Shown one piece after another: positions 24,808-31,899 of a DNA stretch of 64,000 bases. The DNA is taken from positions 248,001 to 312,000 of the forward strand of contig JAPDDQ010000001.1 of assembly GCA_027587225.1 (NCBI GenBank), given 5' to 3'. The stretch is from Solirubrobacter taibaiensis (lineage in GTDB: Bacteria; Actinomycetota; Thermoleophilia; Solirubrobacterales; Solirubrobacteraceae). Numbering within the stretch: position 1 is the stretch's first letter; each line of letters begins with the position of its first letter. The translations under genes were made by a program, and so were the position numbers. The notes beneath the pieces were generated by a model. It was not told the DNA's origin, made no database searches, and saw nothing but the letters and a program-made list of their open reading frames with translations.

Positions 24808-25151
24808 GGCGAGTCCTCCCGCAGCGAGTCAAGGTGTGCGTCCAGCAAGTCGTCCGCGAACGGGATGTTCCGCTCGTACCAACCCGTCCAGCCATCGCGC
24901 TTGTCGCCGCCGACGAGCATGATCGCCTGGCGTAGCGGGTCGAAGGCGAAGAGCGCGCGCATCGAGCCGGCGCGCAGCTCCTTCATGTTCGGGTGACGGC
25001 TGCCGCGGATGGCGCCCACAACCGGGCGCCCAAGTCCGGGGCCGTGTTCTTCGAGCAGTTCGATGCGAGCCATGATCGAGTCGTAGTCGTCGTCGCCGAG
25101 GCTCATCACCCAGTCCTCGGCAAGCGCAGTGAAGTAGACGTTGTAGGGCAT
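24804..25151 (-). CDS. HigB/RelE-superfamily toxin (Gp49-like)
   Basis: A 115-residue protein. The C-terminal part, MKELRAGSMRALFAFDPLRQAIMLVGGDKRDGWTGWYERNIPFADDLLDAHL, matches the phage-derived Gp49-like/HigB branch of RelE-type ribonucleases, which cut mRNA at the ribosome. ATG 25151 shares its A with the integrase stop (TGATG), so it is preferred to the longer ATG 25181 start. Coupling to the integrase makes an int-higB-higA operon. The pair probably keeps the element from being lost. Confidence 0.8.
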   Translation of the reverse strand: MPYNVYFTALAEDWVMSLGDDDYDSIMARIELLEEHGPGLGRPVVGAIRGSRHPNMKELRAGSMRALFAFDPLRQAIMLVGGDKRDGWTGWYERNIPFADDLLDAHLDSLREDSP

Positions 25152-26488
25152 CAGCGTAATGAGTGCATTACCGAAACGCAATCATTACGCCGCGCGGCGG
25201 GTGCCGCCGCCGCGATCAAGGCCTCGGTCCGTGCGGCCGCCTCGCGCATGAACGACGTCTCCAGGTGGCCGTAGTGCTCCTCGGTCGTCGTGATCGACCG
25301 GTGCCCGAGCTGGCGCTGCACGAAGATCAGCGGGTGGCCGGTCGCGAGCCACGCCGTCGCCGCCGTGTGCCGCAGCGAGTGCAGCGGCATGTCCCGTAGG
25401 CCGGCGTCCTGCAGCGCCCACTCGTGCCAGTCGTGCGCGGTCTTGCGACTCGGTGGGATCGGCTCGGTCCGCGCGGAGTAGCGGCCGCGACGTGGGGGAG
25501 GGCACAGGAAAAGCCAGCCGCCGTCGTCCAAGCCCGAGGCCGTGCGTTCCTCGCGCACGCCGCGCAACGTCGCGGCCAGTCGCGGCCCGACCTGCACCGA
25601 GCGGAACCGCTTGCCCTTCGTCGGTGCGGTGCCGTCGCCGGCTCGCGCGCGCTGGCGCGAGATGCGCACGACGCCGGCCTCCAGGTCGACGTCCGGCCAG
25701 CGTACGCCGAGTGCCTCGGAGATCCGCGTGCCCGTCCCGATCAGGAACTCGGCCAGGGGCCGGTAGAAGTCCGCGCACGCGTCGAGGTACTGGTCGATCT
25801 CGCCCATCCGCAGGTAGTCGATCTCCGTACGTTCGACCGGCAGCTCCGGCACCCACCGGCACGGGTTCTGTGGGATGTGCCGGCGGCGAACCGCCTCGCC
25901 CATCGTCATCGACAGACACGTGCGCGCGTTGTTGACCGTCTTGGCGCTCAGCTCGCCGTCGGCGACGAGCTCGGCCATCTGCGCGAGCCAGTCGCGGACG
26001 CGGTCCTCGTCGACGGCCGCCAGCTTCAGAGCGCCGAACCACGGCAGCAGTCGCTTGCGTCCGTGTGTCGTGTAGTCCTGCAGCGTGCCCGCGGTGACGT
26101 AGGGCCGTTTGGCCTCGAGCAGGCGCGCCCAGAACTCGGCGAACGTGTCCCGCGTCGCACGCACGTCGCCGCGACGGACCTCCTCGACGGTGATCGCGCG
26201 CGCCGCCAACGCCGCCGGGCGGGTCGCGAAACCGCGACGCGAGGTCATGCGGCCATCGGAGAGCCGGAACACGAACCGCCAGCGCGGCCCGTCCGCGGTC
26301 TCGTACGCGTAGACGCCTGCGCCGTCGGTCGCCGGTGCCTCCAGGGCGGGAGCGCTGCGCGCAGGCGACACGCGCGCGTCGAGCGCCCGCGCCGCCTCTT
26401 CCGTTGCAAAGCGCCGTGCACGCTGCCGTCCCGCTTCACGCCAGCGAACGACCCAACGTTCGCGGGATTGGTCGTAATGCACGCTCAT
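25151..26488 (-). CDS. Tyrosine recombinase (integrase)
   Basis: A 445-residue phage-type integrase. Residues about 60-110 form the arm-binding domain, 111-215 the SAM-like core-binding domain (DTFAEFWARLLEAKRPYVTAGTLQDY), and 225-410 the catalytic domain. Catalytic residues are R255 (GTGTRISEAL), H370-x-x-R373 (HSLRH), H396 (LGHRS) and nucleophile Y406 (EEHYGHL). All are present, so it should be active. Its start lies 140 bp from the intact tRNA-Leu target. It recombines the 27-bp core shared by the two att sites. Confidence 0.92.
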   Translation of the reverse strand: MSVHYDQSRERWVVRWREAGRQRARRFATEEAARALDARVSPARSAPALEAPATDGAGVYAYETADGPRWRFVFRLSDGRMTSRRGFATRPAALAARAITVEEVRRGDVRATRDTFAEFWARLLEAKRPYVTAGTLQDYTTHGRKRLLPWFGALKLAAVDEDRVRDWLAQMAELVADGELSAKTVNNARTCLSMTMGEAVRRRHIPQNPCRWVPELPVERTEIDYLRMGEIDQYLDACADFYRPLAEFLIGTGTRISEALGVRWPDVDLEAGVVRISRQRARAGDGTAPTKGKRFRSVQVGPRLAATLRGVREERTASGLDDGGWLFLCPPPRRGRYSARTEPIPPSRKTAHDWHEWALQDAGLRDMPLHSLRHTAATAWLATGHPLIFVQRQLGHRSITTTEEHYGHLETSFMREAAARTEALIAAAAPAARRNDCVSVMHSLR

Positions 26489-26559
26489 GGCGCCTCCTGC
26501 TCGAAGGGGAACGTGGAGAACGGATCTGTTCTCCGTGTGCCATAGGCGTTGCCGCGAAA

Positions 26560-26590
26560 TGTTCTCCCCCGCCGGGACGAACGGCTCCAG
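26560..26590 (-). repeat. Right subterminal inverted repeat
   Basis: Inverted partner of 19056-19086 (27 of 31 positions), 38 bp inside the right attachment core. A further TGTTCTCC copy at 26527-26534 matches its first 8 bp. Together they look like integrase arm-type sites between int and the tRNA. Confidence 0.7.
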
Positions 26591-26595
26591 AACGA

Positions 26596-26623
26596 CGAAA
26601 GCCCCGCCAGAGCGGGGCTTTCG
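26596..26623. terminator. Perfect 12-bp stem terminator downstream of tRNA-Leu
   Basis: CGAAAGCCCCGC-CAGA-GCGGGGCTTTCG, with A/T-rich outer stem. It ends the tRNA transcript on the - strand and is element-derived, replacing the original terminator at 18935-18960. It is symmetrical enough to work in both directions. Confidence 0.85.
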
Positions 26624-26628
26624 TCACA

Positions 26629-26655
26629 TGCGCCGAAGAGGACTCGAACCTCCAC
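26629..26655. repeat. Right attachment site inside tRNA-Leu
   Basis: Identical to 18965-18991 over 27 bp, covering the acceptor 3' strand and T-arm of the tRNA. It defines the right junction of the integrative element. Confidence 0.85.
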
Positions 26656-26713
26656 CCGGTTATCCCGGACCAGGCCCTCAACCTGGCGCGTCTACCAATT
26701 CCGCCATCGGCGC
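26629..26713 (-). tRNA. tRNA-Leu (anticodon GAG)
   Basis: An 85-nt class II tRNA. The acceptor stem is GCGCCGA with TCGGCGC plus discriminator A; the anticodon stem CCAGG/CCTGG encloses loop TTGAGGG (anticodon GAG); the long variable arm CCGGG-ATAA-CCGGG and the T-arm with GGTTCGAGTCC are intact. No CCA is encoded. The 3' 27 nt are the attachment core of the integrative element, so this end came with the element while keeping the gene functional. Confidence 0.95.
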
Positions 26714-26783
26714 GAGGGCGACGGCGAGTATAGCCCGCCGAGGCCGAGGGGTTGAGTCCGTCCGCAAGGGGAGGTACCTTGTG

Positions 26784-26797
26784 CGAACACACGTTCG
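26784..26797. promoter_or_regulatory. LexA box (SOS operator) upstream of lexA
   Basis: CGAACACACGTTCG fits the gram-positive/actinobacterial SOS consensus GAAC-N4-GTTC with perfect 5-bp arms. It lies 27 bp before ATG 26824, consistent with lexA autorepression, and shows that the longer open frame starting at 26752 is not the real start. Confidence 0.92.
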
Positions 26798-26823
26798 GGC
26801 TACTCGAGGAGACGCAGAACCGC

Positions 26824-27471
26824 ATGGACATCGGCAAGGACTTGACGAAGCGCCAGCAGGAGATCTTCGACTTCATCAAGCGTTATTCAGCGAGTCACGG
26901 CTATCCGCCGACGGTACGAGACATCGGGAAGGCGGTGGGCCTGGCGTCGTCCTCGACGGTGCATGCGCACCTGGCCAATCTGGAGAAGGTTGGGCTGTTG
27001 CGACGGGACCCGTCGAAGCCGCGTGCGATCGAGTTGCTGGACAAGGTGGGGTCGACGGCGACGTCCGCGCTCGATGCGGTCAAGTCGGCCGTGCTGCCCG
27101 CCGGGCTGCCGCTCGTGGGGCACGTCGCCGCGGGTCAGCCGCTGCTGGCCGAGGAGAACATCGAGGAGTACGTCCATATCCCGGAGATCGCGGGCGGCGA
27201 GGAGGGTGAGTACCTCCTGCGCGTGCGCGGAGACTCGATGATCAAGGCGGGAATCATGCCCGACGACGTCGTGGTGGTCCGCAAGCAGGACACGGCGGCG
27301 GACGGCGAGATCGTCGTCGCGCTCGTGGGCGAGGAGGCGACGGTCAAGCGGTTCTTCCGCGAGGACGACCACATTCGCCTACAGCCGGAGAACGACGCGC
27401 TGGAGCCGATTCGGTCGCGTGAGGTCAACGTCCTCGGCCGGGTGGTCGGGGTGATGCGGAGGGTCGCATAA
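26824..27471 (+). CDS. lexA: LexA repressor
   Basis: A 215-residue SOS repressor. The winged HTH (LTKRQQEIFDFIKRYSASHGYPPTVRDI...SSSTVHAHLANLEKVGLL) is followed by the autocleavage site A103-G104 (HVAAGQPLL), catalytic S138 (RGDSMI) and K175 (EATVKRFF). It represses DNA-damage genes until RecA filaments trigger self-cleavage. Probable targets visible here are lexA itself, imuB (box 32519) and dnaE2 (box 38804). ATG 26824 follows the LexA box. Its stop overlaps the next ATG (TAATG), so the following gene is probably co-induced. Confidence 0.96.
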   Translation: MDIGKDLTKRQQEIFDFIKRYSASHGYPPTVRDIGKAVGLASSSTVHAHLANLEKVGLLRRDPSKPRAIELLDKVGSTATSALDAVKSAVLPAGLPLVGHVAAGQPLLAEENIEEYVHIPEIAGGEEGEYLLRVRGDSMIKAGIMPDDVVVVRKQDTAADGEIVVALVGEEATVKRFFREDDHIRLQPENDALEPIRSREVNVLGRVVGVMRRVA

Positions 27472-28022
27472 TGAGTGCGCTGATGGCCGATCACCGCGAC
27501 TACGCGGATGACGAGCGCCAGCCGTCGCTGTTCGACGTGCTCGCGCCCCAGCCAGCACGGCCGGACACGGTTGAGCCGCAGCAGCCAGAAGGGGCGCAGG
27601 TCGTCGAGTTTCCTCGCCGTCCGGACGTCGCCGCTGAACCGGAGGCCGCCGCGGCGCCGGTCGTGGACGCGCCGGCGGACGAGGTGCCCGCGGCGTACCT
27701 GGAGCCCGCGCCGGTTGTCGCGCCCGAGGACGCGTGGCTGACCGAACTCGCGCCGGACGTTGACGAGGCGGAGTTGGCGATGCTGGCGCCCCTGGAGACC
27801 GAGCTCGCGCCGGCTGAGGACGTCGCCCGCGAACCGCGCACGCAGAGGGCCGCGGGGTTGCCGCTGGCCGGGCCGACGCTCGACGACGTGGTGTCGCGCG
27901 TATGGGAGGGTCTGGTCATGCGGCTGCCCGCGGCGTGCCCGGCGTGCTCGGGCGAGGTGCTGCCTGCGGCGCCCGGAACCTATGGCGGGAGCTGCACTTC
28001 CTGCGGGACGACGATCCAATAG
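27471..28022 (+). CDS. Hypothetical protein with C-terminal zinc ribbon, co-transcribed with lexA
   Basis: A 183-residue protein. The first 120 residues are acidic, Pro/Ala/Glu-rich and probably disordered. The C-terminus has CPACSGEVLPAAPGTYGGSCTSCG, a two-knuckle zinc ribbon (C-x2-C...C-x2-C). QPSLFDVL near the N-terminus resembles a QxxLF-type beta-clamp-binding motif, suggestive in an SOS operon, but short motifs like this arise by chance. The ATG overlaps the lexA stop by one base, so expression should follow lexA. The function is unknown. Confidence 0.7.
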   Translation: MSALMADHRDYADDERQPSLFDVLAPQPARPDTVEPQQPEGAQVVEFPRRPDVAAEPEAAAAPVVDAPADEVPAAYLEPAPVVAPEDAWLTELAPDVDEAELAMLAPLETELAPAEDVAREPRTQRAAGLPLAGPTLDDVVSRVWEGLVMRLPAACPACSGEVLPAAPGTYGGSCTSCGTTIQ

Positions 28023-28032
28023 CCTCCGCGCG

Positions 28033-28410
28033 ATGAGTGACGCCGATCGCGAAGAGCTGGCTCATCTCGAGAAGGAATGGATGGCCGCGATGCAGTCGCG
28101 GCACATGGATCGTCTCGAGGAACTGGTCGCGGAAGGCTTTCGCTTCACGGCCATCCACCTCAACCCCGAGCCGATGACGCGCGAGCAGTGGATGGGCGCC
28201 GCCCGCCAGGGCTACACGATCACGTCGTTCGCGTTCGAGAGCATGGACATCGACGTGTTCGGCGACACCGCCGTCATCCACTCGCAGTTCTCGCAGGTCG
28301 CGAGCTGGGATCAGAACAACCTGTCGAACGTGTTCCGGCTCACGGACGTGTGGTCTCGCGGGGCCAACGGGTGGCAGGTCGTCGCCCGCCACTCGTCCAT
28401 CCTGGGCTGA
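28033..28410 (+). CDS. SnoaL-like/DUF4440 (NTF2-fold) protein
   Basis: A 125-residue protein of the NTF2-like superfamily with the DUF4440 pattern: LAHLEKEWMAAMQSRHMDRLEELVAEGFRFTAIH, later VFGDTAVIHSQFSQVASW and FRLTDVWSRGANGWQVVARHSSIL. Members bind small ligands or catalyse isomer/lyase steps, and many have no known role. The family H-x-S after V-V-A is conserved. ATG 28033 is 10 bp after the zinc-ribbon gene stop, so it may belong to the same transcript. Confidence 0.8.
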   Translation: MSDADREELAHLEKEWMAAMQSRHMDRLEELVAEGFRFTAIHLNPEPMTREQWMGAARQGYTITSFAFESMDIDVFGDTAVIHSQFSQVASWDQNNLSNVFRLTDVWSRGANGWQVVARHSSILG

Positions 28411-28643
28411 TGCCCGCGCCCTTCACGATCGCGCTCACAGAGAGCGAGCTCGTCGTGCTCCACGACGTGCTGGACAAGCTGTCCGAACGCGAGGACTTCG
28501 AGCGTCTCGTCCCGGATAAGGGTGACCAGCAGGCCATTTACAACCTCGTCTGCTTGTTCGAGCGCGAGAACCCGATCTCGTTCCTGCCGGACTACGAGGC
28601 GCGCCTGAACGCGGCGCGCGCCGAAGTCCGCTTGGAGCCGTAG
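28410..28643 (+). CDS. Small conserved-looking hypothetical protein
   Basis: A 77-residue acidic protein (PAPFTIALTESELVVLHDVLDKLSER...). ATG 28410 shares its A with the preceding stop (TGATG), strong support for translation. LTESELVVLHDVLDKL and DQQAIYNLVCLFERENPISF look like two helices of a small adaptor. It ends 4 bp before the convergent dehydrogenase stop. No function assigned. Confidence 0.6.
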   Translation: MPAPFTIALTESELVVLHDVLDKLSEREDFERLVPDKGDQQAIYNLVCLFERENPISFLPDYEARLNAARAEVRLEP

Positions 28644-28647
28644 GTAG

Positions 28648-29499
28648 CTACTTCTTCGAGTAGTCGTAGAAGCCGCGCCCGGTCTTGCGACCGAGCAGGC
28701 CCGCCTCGACCATCCGGTTGAGCAGCGCGGGGGACACGGAAGCGGGATCGCGGAACTCGTCGTGGAGTGACTCGGCCACCGCCAGCAACGTGTCCAGGCC
28801 GATCAGATCGGAGAGCCGCAACGGCCCCATCGGATGCGCGCAGCCGAGCACCATGCCCTGGTCGATGTCCTCCTTGGAGGCAAAGCCGGACTCGTACATG
28901 CGGATCGCGCTCAGCAGGTACGGGATCAACAGCGCGTTGACGACGAAGCCCGCCCGGTCCTGGGAGTCGATGCACTGCTTGCCGAGCGTCCCCTCGGCGA
29001 ACGCGTGCACGGTCTCGACGGTCTCGGGCTCGGTCATGATCGACGTCACGACCTCGACGAGCGGGAGCACGGGCACCGGGTTGAAGAAGTGCATCCCGAC
29101 CACGCGCCCGGGGTGCTTGGTCTCCGCGCCGAGCTTCATGATCGGCACCGAGGAGGTGTTGGACGCGAGGAACTTCGCGTCGGGCAACAGCTCGTCGAGC
29201 CGCCGGAAGATGTCGCGCTTGAGCTGCTCGTTCTCGACGATGGCCTCGATCGCCGCGTCGGCGCCCTCGAGATCCTCGAAGGTCGAGGTCACCACCAGGC
29301 GATCCAAGGCCGCGGCCTTGTCCTCCTCGCTCACCTTGCCCGAGCGCACCGCCCGGTCCAGGGAACGCTCGATCGCGGCCCGCGAACGCTCGACGCGCTC
29401 CGCGTCGGCCTCGACCACCGTCACGTCGACTCCGGACCGCGCACAGACCTCCGCGATCCCCGACCCCATCAGGCCACCACCGATCACACCGACTCGCAT
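28648..29499 (-). CDS. 3-hydroxyacyl-CoA (3-hydroxybutyryl-CoA) dehydrogenase
   Basis: A 283-residue NAD(P)-dependent dehydrogenase of fatty-acid and butanoate metabolism. The Rossmann motif is VGVIGGGLMGSGIAEVCA; ASNTSSVPIMKLG and RVVGMHFFNPVPVLPLVEVV (catalytic His in M-H-F-F-N-P) are canonical; the C-terminal dimer domain has GFVVNALLIPYLLSAIRMYESG and a terminal TGRGFYDYSKK. Length and motifs match Hbd/FadB2 monofunctional enzymes. It stands alone on the - strand. Confidence 0.93.
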   Translation of the reverse strand: MRVGVIGGGLMGSGIAEVCARSGVDVTVVEADAERVERSRAAIERSLDRAVRSGKVSEEDKAAALDRLVVTSTFEDLEGADAAIEAIVENEQLKRDIFRRLDELLPDAKFLASNTSSVPIMKLGAETKHPGRVVGMHFFNPVPVLPLVEVVTSIMTEPETVETVHAFAEGTLGKQCIDSQDRAGFVVNALLIPYLLSAIRMYESGFASKEDIDQGMVLGCAHPMGPLRLSDLIGLDTLLAVAESLHDEFRDPASVSPALLNRMVEAGLLGRKTGRGFYDYSKK

Positions 29500-29548
29500 G
29501 GCGGAGCAACCTAGCGGCTCGCCGGCCGCCGAGGCGTATTCCGTGGGC

Positions 29549-29770
29549 CTAAGCGGCTTCGGCCGGCGGCACGGGGATCACGCAGACACAGTTCGGCAGG
29601 CGACTCGAACCCGGAAGCATCATCCGGCCGGCCCCGCGCTCGGCAGCTGCCTTGCACGCGACTTCAGCGGCGTCCTTGCGGTCCTCGAGCTGCTGCGCGA
29701 CAGGGGTCTCTTCCCCGTGCGCGTCGATATAGACGACGTCATACATGGTCACATCCAGTGTCTTCGGCAT
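29549..29770 (-). CDS. Small hypothetical protein
   Basis: A 73-residue protein (MPKTLDVTMYDVVYIDAHGEETPVAQQLEDRKDAAEVACKAAAERG...). The pattern of a strand, a helix of charged residues and a final strand (NCVCVIPVPP) suggests a small alpha/beta fold. It is about 58 bp upstream of rnpB on the opposite strand, so the two share a short divergent promoter region. No family recognised. Confidence 0.55.
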   Translation of the reverse strand: MPKTLDVTMYDVVYIDAHGEETPVAQQLEDRKDAAEVACKAAAERGAGRMMLPGSSRLPNCVCVIPVPPAEAA

Positions 29771-29828
29771 CGCGGACAGATCCGAGACCCAAGATCACCG
29801 TAGCTTCACATTCAGCTACTTTGACCTG

Positions 29829-30147
29829 GCGGATCGAGCAGTCGCGGAGGCCTTGAGCCTTCGAGGAAAGTCCGGACATCGCAGGGCAAGGCGGTCGGTA
29901 ACGCCGACCCGGGGAAACTCGCGGGACAGTGCCACAGAAAACACACCGCCTACGGTCGTTCGCAAGAACGACCCGGCAAGGTTGAAAAGGTGCGGTAAGA
30001 GCGCACCGGCGTCGCGGTGACGCGGCGGCCAGGTAAACCCCGCCTGATGCAAGACCAAGCAGGGCCGTTTGTAGGCTGCCCGCCAAGGTCCAGGTCGGTC
30101 GCAGAGATGGATGACTGTTCAAGACAGAATCCGGCTTATAGATCCGC
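29829..30147 (+). ncRNA. rnpB: RNase P RNA, class A
   Basis: The catalytic RNA that removes 5' leaders from tRNA precursors. Conserved blocks present are GAGGAAAGTCCGGAC near the 5' end with CAGGGCAAGG after it, the central GGGGAAACTCGCGGGACAGTGCCACAGAAA, and the 3' ACAGAATCCGGCTTATAG. P1 pairs GCGGATC (29829) with GATCCGC (30141-30147). The length, about 320 nt, is on the short side for an actinobacterial type A RNA. Ends are set by P1 pairing. Confidence 0.95.
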
Positions 30148-30151
30148 TACG

Positions 30152-30181
30152 GGTGGGGCCTCGGGAAACCGGGGCCCCACC
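30152..30181. terminator. rnpB terminator
   Basis: GGTGGGGCC (30152-30160) pairs with GGCCCCACC (30173-30181) around TCGGGAAACCGG, a very stable hairpin 4 bp after rnpB, ending at TAGTTT. The protease gene on the other strand ends 14 bp further on, so it probably serves both directions. Confidence 0.85.
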
Positions 30182-30194
30182 TAGTTTCAGCCCG

Positions 30195-31232
30195 CTAACC
30201 GGCCAAGACGGGAGCGGACATCGCCGTCCGTGACCTCCCACCGGCGCTGCGCGCGAGCACCGCGCACGTGTAGGAACGTCCCGGCCGCCCGGCGACGGTC
30301 AATCCGGACGTCTTCGGCAGCACGCGGTCACCCTCCATCCAGACCGCGCCCTCGACCTCGGCGGGGCCCTCGAAGGCCGGGGCCGCGCACGTCAGCTGAC
30401 CGCCACTCGCGGTGACGGTCGGGTTCCCGACCGCGACGGGCGCCCACAGCGGCTCCCCGAGCACGAAATCGCGCAGCATCGACACGCGAGCGAACACAGC
30501 CGGATCGTGCCGGAGGCCGCACCACTCGCTCCAGGACACGACGCCGACGAGCTTCCCGCCAGCAACGAGCGGCCCGCCGCTGTCGCCCACGCACACCGAG
30601 GTCCACGGCGCGCCCTCAGCCCGGCTCCGCCGCGACCGCGGATCGAGCGAGCAGATCATGTCCGACGGATCGAAGAAATCGCGCTTGTAGCGGTTGTGGG
30701 CGTAGTAGCGCGCGCACGCCGGGTCACTCAGCAGCTTCTGCACGCCGGACACCAGCGGGCGCGAGTGCGTGCGGAAGCGCTGCGGGACATCCTCGAGGTC
30801 GAGCCCGAACCAGCGCCGCCGGCCGTGCCCGAGGATCGTCGCGGGAGCGCCCGGTGCGGGATCGCTCGACGCCACCGGCAGCGTCGCGTTCGCGACCGGC
30901 TCGGCCAGTTCGAGCACGGCGACGTCGTAGCGGGCCATCAAGCCGTTGCCGCCGTACCGCGGATGGCGGGCGTGGCGCGCGACCTTGAGCTGCGTGCCCG
31001 TGTCGAACGCCTCGCCGAGCGTGAGCCGGAACTCGCCGCTGCCTTCCAGCGGCTCGACACAGTGCGCGGCGGTGACCACGCGATCGGGGGCGATCAGCGT
31101 GCCGCCGCAGCCCATGAGGTCGGCGAACCACGGGTAGCGGGACTCGGGGACGACGGTGCCGCGGACGACGGCGGAGGCGGCCGCGGGAGAGAACAGGAGC
31201 GCCGCGAGGGCGATGGGGAGGAGGCGTCGCAT
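30195..31232 (-). CDS. Secreted trypsin-like serine protease (S1 family)
   Basis: A 345-residue chymotrypsin-fold protease. A signal peptide (RRLLPIALAALLFSPAAASA) leads to VVRGTVVPESRYPWFADLMGCGGTLI. The triad is H57 (TAAHC), D103 (YDVAVLEL) and S218 (CVGDSGGPL). A C-terminal domain of about 90 residues is Ig-like (VTASGGQLTCAAPAFEGPAEVEGAVW). It is exported. Its promoter closely matches that of the sigma factor at 32453, so it is a probable member of that sigma regulon. ATG 31232 is fixed by the promoter spacing. Confidence 0.92.
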   Translation of the reverse strand: MRRLLPIALAALLFSPAAASAVVRGTVVPESRYPWFADLMGCGGTLIAPDRVVTAAHCVEPLEGSGEFRLTLGEAFDTGTQLKVARHARHPRYGGNGLMARYDVAVLELAEPVANATLPVASSDPAPGAPATILGHGRRRWFGLDLEDVPQRFRTHSRPLVSGVQKLLSDPACARYYAHNRYKRDFFDPSDMICSLDPRSRRSRAEGAPWTSVCVGDSGGPLVAGGKLVGVVSWSEWCGLRHDPAVFARVSMLRDFVLGEPLWAPVAVGNPTVTASGGQLTCAAPAFEGPAEVEGAVWMEGDRVLPKTSGLTVAGRPGRSYTCAVLARSAGGRSRTAMSAPVLAG

Positions 31233-31241
31233 GGCGGTGCA

Positions 31242-31267
31242 GACGAAGGAGCGCCGCCGTTGTGACA
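31242..31267 (-). promoter_or_regulatory. ECF-type promoter of the protease gene
   Basis: On the - strand TGTCACA (31267-31261), 15 nt, then CGTC (31245-31242), 9 nt before ATG 31232. The same boxes, spacer length and distance to the start codon occur at 32463-32488. TGTCACA/CGTC resembles the published ECF41 consensus (TGTCACA-N16-CGTC). The short distance implies a leaderless or nearly leaderless mRNA. Confidence 0.7.
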
Positions 31268-31269
31268 GC

Positions 31270-31899
31270 TCAGCGCAACTCGAGCTGCGCGGTCCGGAGC
31301 CACTCGACGCGGTACCGGATCACGACGCCGCCATCGAGCTCGGCCCGCAACGGCAGCCGATCGGAGCGCCGCAGGTAGGCGACGCCATTGGGGACTTCGA
31401 GCCGGTACGCCTCGACCCCGTCGACCGTGGTCTCGCTCGCCGTCGTCGCGCGGTCCAGGAGCCGTCGGTACTCGAGCAGCGGGTCGGGCATGGTGGCGCC
31501 GGCCGGCAAGGTGTCGATCGGACCGCCCGGGGTGAGTCGCACGCGCACGGTTCGTCCGTCGCTCGCCTGTTCCACGGTCCGCCCGCCGGACACGCTGATC
31601 GTGCGCGACCGGTCTCCCGACGACCAGCGGCTGATCCGCTGATCCACGCGCCCGTCCGGCAGCATCACGTCGGCCTCGGAGTGCAGGATCAGCTCGGGCC
31701 GGTCGAGTGCGTTGCGCGCCTCGGAGGCGAGTGCCCGGGCGTCGAGCGCGCCGCCGAACGGCAGCACGATGAGCGTGAGCGCGACGATCGCAATCAGCGC
31801 CGCGGCGCCGCCGGTGGCCCGCGTCCGCCGGCGGCGCACGAGACGCCGGTCGCCCTCGAGCAGGGCGGTGCGGAAGCTCGCCAGATCGTTCGGGTTCAT
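31270..31899 (-). CDS. Membrane-anchored protein, probable sigma-associated (anti-sigma-like) partner
   Basis: A 209-residue protein with an N-terminal cytoplasmic tail (MNPNDLASFRTALLEGDRRLVRRRRTR), one membrane segment (GGAAALIAIVALTLIVLPFGG) and a 150-residue outer domain rich in beta strands (VDQRISRWSSGDRSRTISVSGG...). It begins inside the sigma stop codon (ATGA overlap). Position and topology suggest regulation of the sigma factor, although no zinc-binding ZAS motif (H-x3-C-x2-C) is present. The outer domain may sense envelope stress. The ORF's upstream in-frame start is not used. Confidence 0.7.
   Translation of the reverse strand: MNPNDLASFRTALLEGDRRLVRRRRTRATGGAAALIAIVALTLIVLPFGGALDARALASEARNALDRPELILHSEADVMLPDGRVDQRISRWSSGDRSRTISVSGGRTVEQASDGRTVRVRLTPGGPIDTLPAGATMPDPLLEYRRLLDRATTASETTVDGVEAYRLEVPNGVAYLRRSDRLPLRAELDGGVVIRYRVEWLRTAQLELR

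Larger units (their letters stand above)
18965..26655. mobile_element. Integrative element in tRNA-Leu(GAG), about 7.7 kb
   Basis: The left boundary is a 27-bp copy of the tRNA-Leu 3' end (18965-18991), identical to 26629-26655 inside the intact tRNA. The tyrosine integrase gene (25151-26488) lies next to the intact tRNA, as usual for tRNA-targeting elements. The displaced copy keeps a terminator on its outer side. Imperfect 31-bp inverted repeats lie just inside (19056-19086 and 26560-26590). Contents: unknown protein, KAP NTPase, small basic protein, excisionase-like protein, HigA, HigB and integrase. No replication, conjugation or capsid genes are seen, so it needs outside help to move between cells. 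Confidence 0.85.
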
